Source: Lolium rigidum (lineage: Eukaryota; Streptophyta; Magnoliopsida; Poales; Poaceae). Taken from it: 64,000 bases of DNA. The notes under the pieces were generated by a model. It did no database searches. It was not told where the DNA came from and worked only from the letters and a program-made list of their open reading frames with translations. Numbering within the stretch: position 1 is the first letter of the stretch; each line of letters begins with the position of its first letter. Positions 61,529 to 64,000 of this stretch are shown here, piece after piece. The DNA lies in assembly GCF_022539505.1 (NCBI RefSeq), contig NC_061514.1, positions 34,749,769 to 34,813,768 of the forward strand, written 5' to 3'. The position numbers and the translations under genes are program-made.

Positions 61529-63046
61529 TGTTATTACAATCCCTTAAGAGGGTCTCCAGAACATTTGTTTACGAATCGAAGTGTGCTCTACATTGTTTTT
61601 CTCGGATAAATTTTACCATGCTAAAGTTTTCTCCGCCCTTCTCTGAATTCGAGTTTGACTATTTCCCAATAAAAGTAGCAAAAACGCTCTAACATTTATG
61701 CAATGCAATATAATGTGCGACCAGGTAGAAAAAGGTACAATATAAGCATGCCATGTGATGGAAACAATACAGCACAATCTAGCGATGCAATAGAAAGATG
61801 CAAAGTACATTAAAATGGTGTTTTACTAAAATCTCAAGCAATGTGTAGTAACATTGTGTTAGCAAAAAACTTTAATTTGTCCCTGAGGCCGTCCAGAGGT
61901 AGGATATGCGTGGCCTCCATTGTATTTCTGACTTCACCGCTAAGGATTAGAAACTACAAATGTGGCAGTGACCTAAACAACAAAAAACAGAGAGACAAAA
62001 CAAGAGAAGAAACAGACAACAAAAACAGCTACCAACAAATACAAGACCTAGAGCTTAGCCCAAGAGGCCAAGACAACGACTATGACGCAAAGGCTCGCTT
62101 CAGCATCCGCCGAGGCATTTTATTACTACAATGGTTGAGAAGCCACACACGCTCCCAAATTACACACACCTATAGTTAATAGAGGTTGATGATAACCGGA
62201 CCTAATAATGCGGGATCAGAGTTCTCGTGAGGTAAGCATGAATGATTGTTCAGCTTGGATTCAGTTTTAATTGGGACCTAATACTATTTTGGGATTTCTA
62301 TTTTCGTGCCCTCCGGTCCTTAGTTGTACTCAGTTTTCCCCAGCTCCTTAGTTTTTCCTCAGTTTTCCCCAAGCCCTTGTTTGAAACCCGCAGAAGCAGC
62401 TCAGACGGCAGGATTCCCGTTTAGTTGACCGTTCTGTCACGTGTGGGGCCGCGTCTTGTGGGGCCGAGTCGTGTGGGCCCGCGTCGCGTGGGGCTGGTAG
62501 AAAGGGCCCGCGTGGGACGAGGACGAGAAGCGTTTGGTTGCACGTGAGCGGGAGCTGGGTTCGTCTCTCTCGGCCCCAAATTGGCATCCCTATTAAGTGC
62601 ACCTTTTTCCCCTCTTTCTCTCTGTCCTTTTCACCAAATTAGTATAAAATCTAGAGAAGCTTGCATTTCTGACTTTCTTCAATTATTTGTGCCTTTTGGC
62701 CCTCGTTGTTTGCCCAATATGGCAGCAAATCTAGTACTCCCTCCGGTTCATATGTATGTAGTTAAATCTAGAAGCAAATCTCCAGGATAATGTACGATAA
62801 ATTCACGGTCATAGTAAATCAAGAAAACTAAGTACGGCCAACAAAATATAGTAGACTAGGGATAGATAATCCCTAGATAATATGGATAGATAATAGGCTG
62901 CATACACGGCAGCCAACATAGTAACGGGTTCTTCATAGCACCATCATACTAACATAACAACAAGGGATCCCTAGCTAACAACAAAGGGATCCCAACAACA
63001 AACTAGGAGGCAGCGAGCGGCGGCAGCACACGTCCGAGGACTCCGC
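61529..63046. other. Intergenic DNA, no supported gene
   Basis: A GC-rich stretch at 62400-62580 repeats GTGGGGC(C/T)G(C/A)GTC(T/G)(T/C)GTG words about four times and gives open frames on both strands by composition. A half Stowaway-like CTCCCTCCGGTTC lies at 62738. No gene is recognised. Confidence 0.4.
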
Positions 63047-63990
63047 CTACCCCATCCGGCTCTCCCTCCACTTGTTGCTCTTGCTCCCCTTGGGAGCCTT
63101 GGGCTTGAGCGGAGGCATGCGCCCGGCGGAGATCTCCACCCGCCTGGAAGGCTGCGGAGGTGCATGCCGAGCGCCACGTGCTTGGCGCGGAAGGAGTGGA
63201 CGTTCACCGTCGTGCCGACCTTGGGGAAGGTGTTGCCGATGTTCTCAGCATGCGTGACGAGGCGGTTGAAGTCCGTGGCGCCGAGTCTCCCAGTGCGAGA
63301 AGGGCACCTGTACACCTCCTTGGCGAAGTAGGAGATGTGCTGGCCGACCTGCAGCCTCCGCGGCACACTGGCGAGTCTTGACGTCCTCCTCGCTCTTCGT
63401 CGCTGCCGACGTCGGCTGCGGACATCGATCCATATCAAACAGAAACTAGTGAATGAGTTGCAACGATGACTAACGTACATGATAACAAAGTTAAGAAAAA
63501 CGAGTCAGCCTCGGTTAGAGTGGACATGATTATATATCTACGGGGAAGGGGTAAGCGAACTAAAGCTCATGCACAACAGATTTGTACACAGCAATGGTTC
63601 GCTGAACCCTCACTGTAAAAATTTGTGCCCAACCATTCATCATAGGCAAAGAAACAGATTCTAGATCTGAACTAGATCTGAACTTGAACACATTCGAGAT
63701 TATTTGCAAAATTAAACGGTTGATATCTTTTGATTAGTGCATAAAATAACTGATTGAGATCCCATGATTACTTGCATAAATTAAGCGATTGAGATCCAAT
63801 ATTACTTGCATAAATTAACCGAACAGCCGAACCCCAAATCAAGAAGTGATCAAAACAAAATGGAATAAAATCGGCGCAAATATTAGCCCAATACTCGATC
63901 CATCTACAGATCCATCTACACCAGCAAAAATAGGGTTCAAAAAGGAATGGGGAACAAAAAAGGAAGCAAACCGTAGTTACCTCGTTCCAT
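63047..63990 (-). pseudogene. Zinc-finger-like gene remnant, frameshifted
   Basis: The minus strand begins with ATGGAACGAG|GTAACT (63990-63981), a possible 10-bp first exon, and resumes after an acceptor GTCCGCAG at about 63423. Coding-like pieces then lie in different frames: ADVGSDEE, SEEDVKTRQCAAE, VGQHISYFAKEVYRCP with TGRLGATDFNRLVTHAENIG and SFRAKHVALGMHLRS, and finally RVEISAGRMPPLKPKAPKGS to a stop at 63047. The YRCP...DF..LV.HA...SF.AKH.ALG.HL layout recalls the zf-XS/SGS3-type finger, with the second Cys apparently lost (CPSRT). At least three frame shifts are needed, so I call it a pseudogene. The start of the gene is close to the window end. Family assignment is tentative. Confidence 0.5.
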
Positions 63991-64000
63991 GGGTCCTCCG

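Overview
The window is nuclear DNA from a grass, most likely a Pooideae (wheat, barley, oat or ryegrass type). The evidence is spliced plant genes with GT-AG introns, nested LTR retrotransposons, and many grass-type MITEs (hAT, Tourist, Stowaway), LINEs and one Helitron end. Nothing looks bacterial, plastid or viral. The species call is inference from repeat style only.

Layout. 1-13.5 kb is a nest of retrotransposons: the 3' end of a Ty3/Gypsy element whose very long LTR (starts 500, probably ends 13494) is split by a complete non-autonomous LTR element (2967-9818, minus strand, target duplication CCAGC). 13.5-24.1 kb holds more debris: an LTR fragment, a decayed acidic ORF split by a solo LTR (14440-16794, target duplication AGGAT), LINE 3' ends, and a Helitron 3' terminus at 23090.

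24.7-54.5 kb is the gene island. Four genes have complete exon sets that I could join in frame: plant cysteine oxidase (PCO, +, 24697-27694, 6 exons, 262 aa), RecX (-, 43866-41496, 6 exons, 262 aa, one apparent GC-AG intron), a class I ubiquitin-conjugating enzyme (+, 46755-48433, 4 exons, 148 aa) and the F-box/actin-related protein ARP8 (-, 54489-49989, 12 exons, 496 aa). Between PCO and RecX lies a duplicated and decayed EXO70 region: EXO70 copy A (28973-30439, one nonsense codon) with an orphan copy of the last RecX exon; a chimeric pseudogene made of PCO exon 4 plus the EXO70 3' end (31979-32668); and EXO70 copy B (39067-40980, start split by a hAT element and a 60-codon deletion) directly facing the intact RecX. 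An LTR-flanked element, a Copia fragment and a LINE fragment sit between the two EXO70 copies.

54.5-64 kb is repeat-rich again: a hAT MITE, a 3.7-kb 5'-truncated LINE with a 13-bp target duplication, and at the end a frameshifted zinc-finger-like pseudogene on the minus strand.

The genes do not form a pathway. PCO (oxygen sensing by N-degron), UBC (ubiquitin transfer) and ARP8 (F-box) all touch ubiquitin-related biology, but they have separate promoters and I treat the proximity as chance. The most informative part of the window is the local duplication history of the PCO/EXO70/RecX block.
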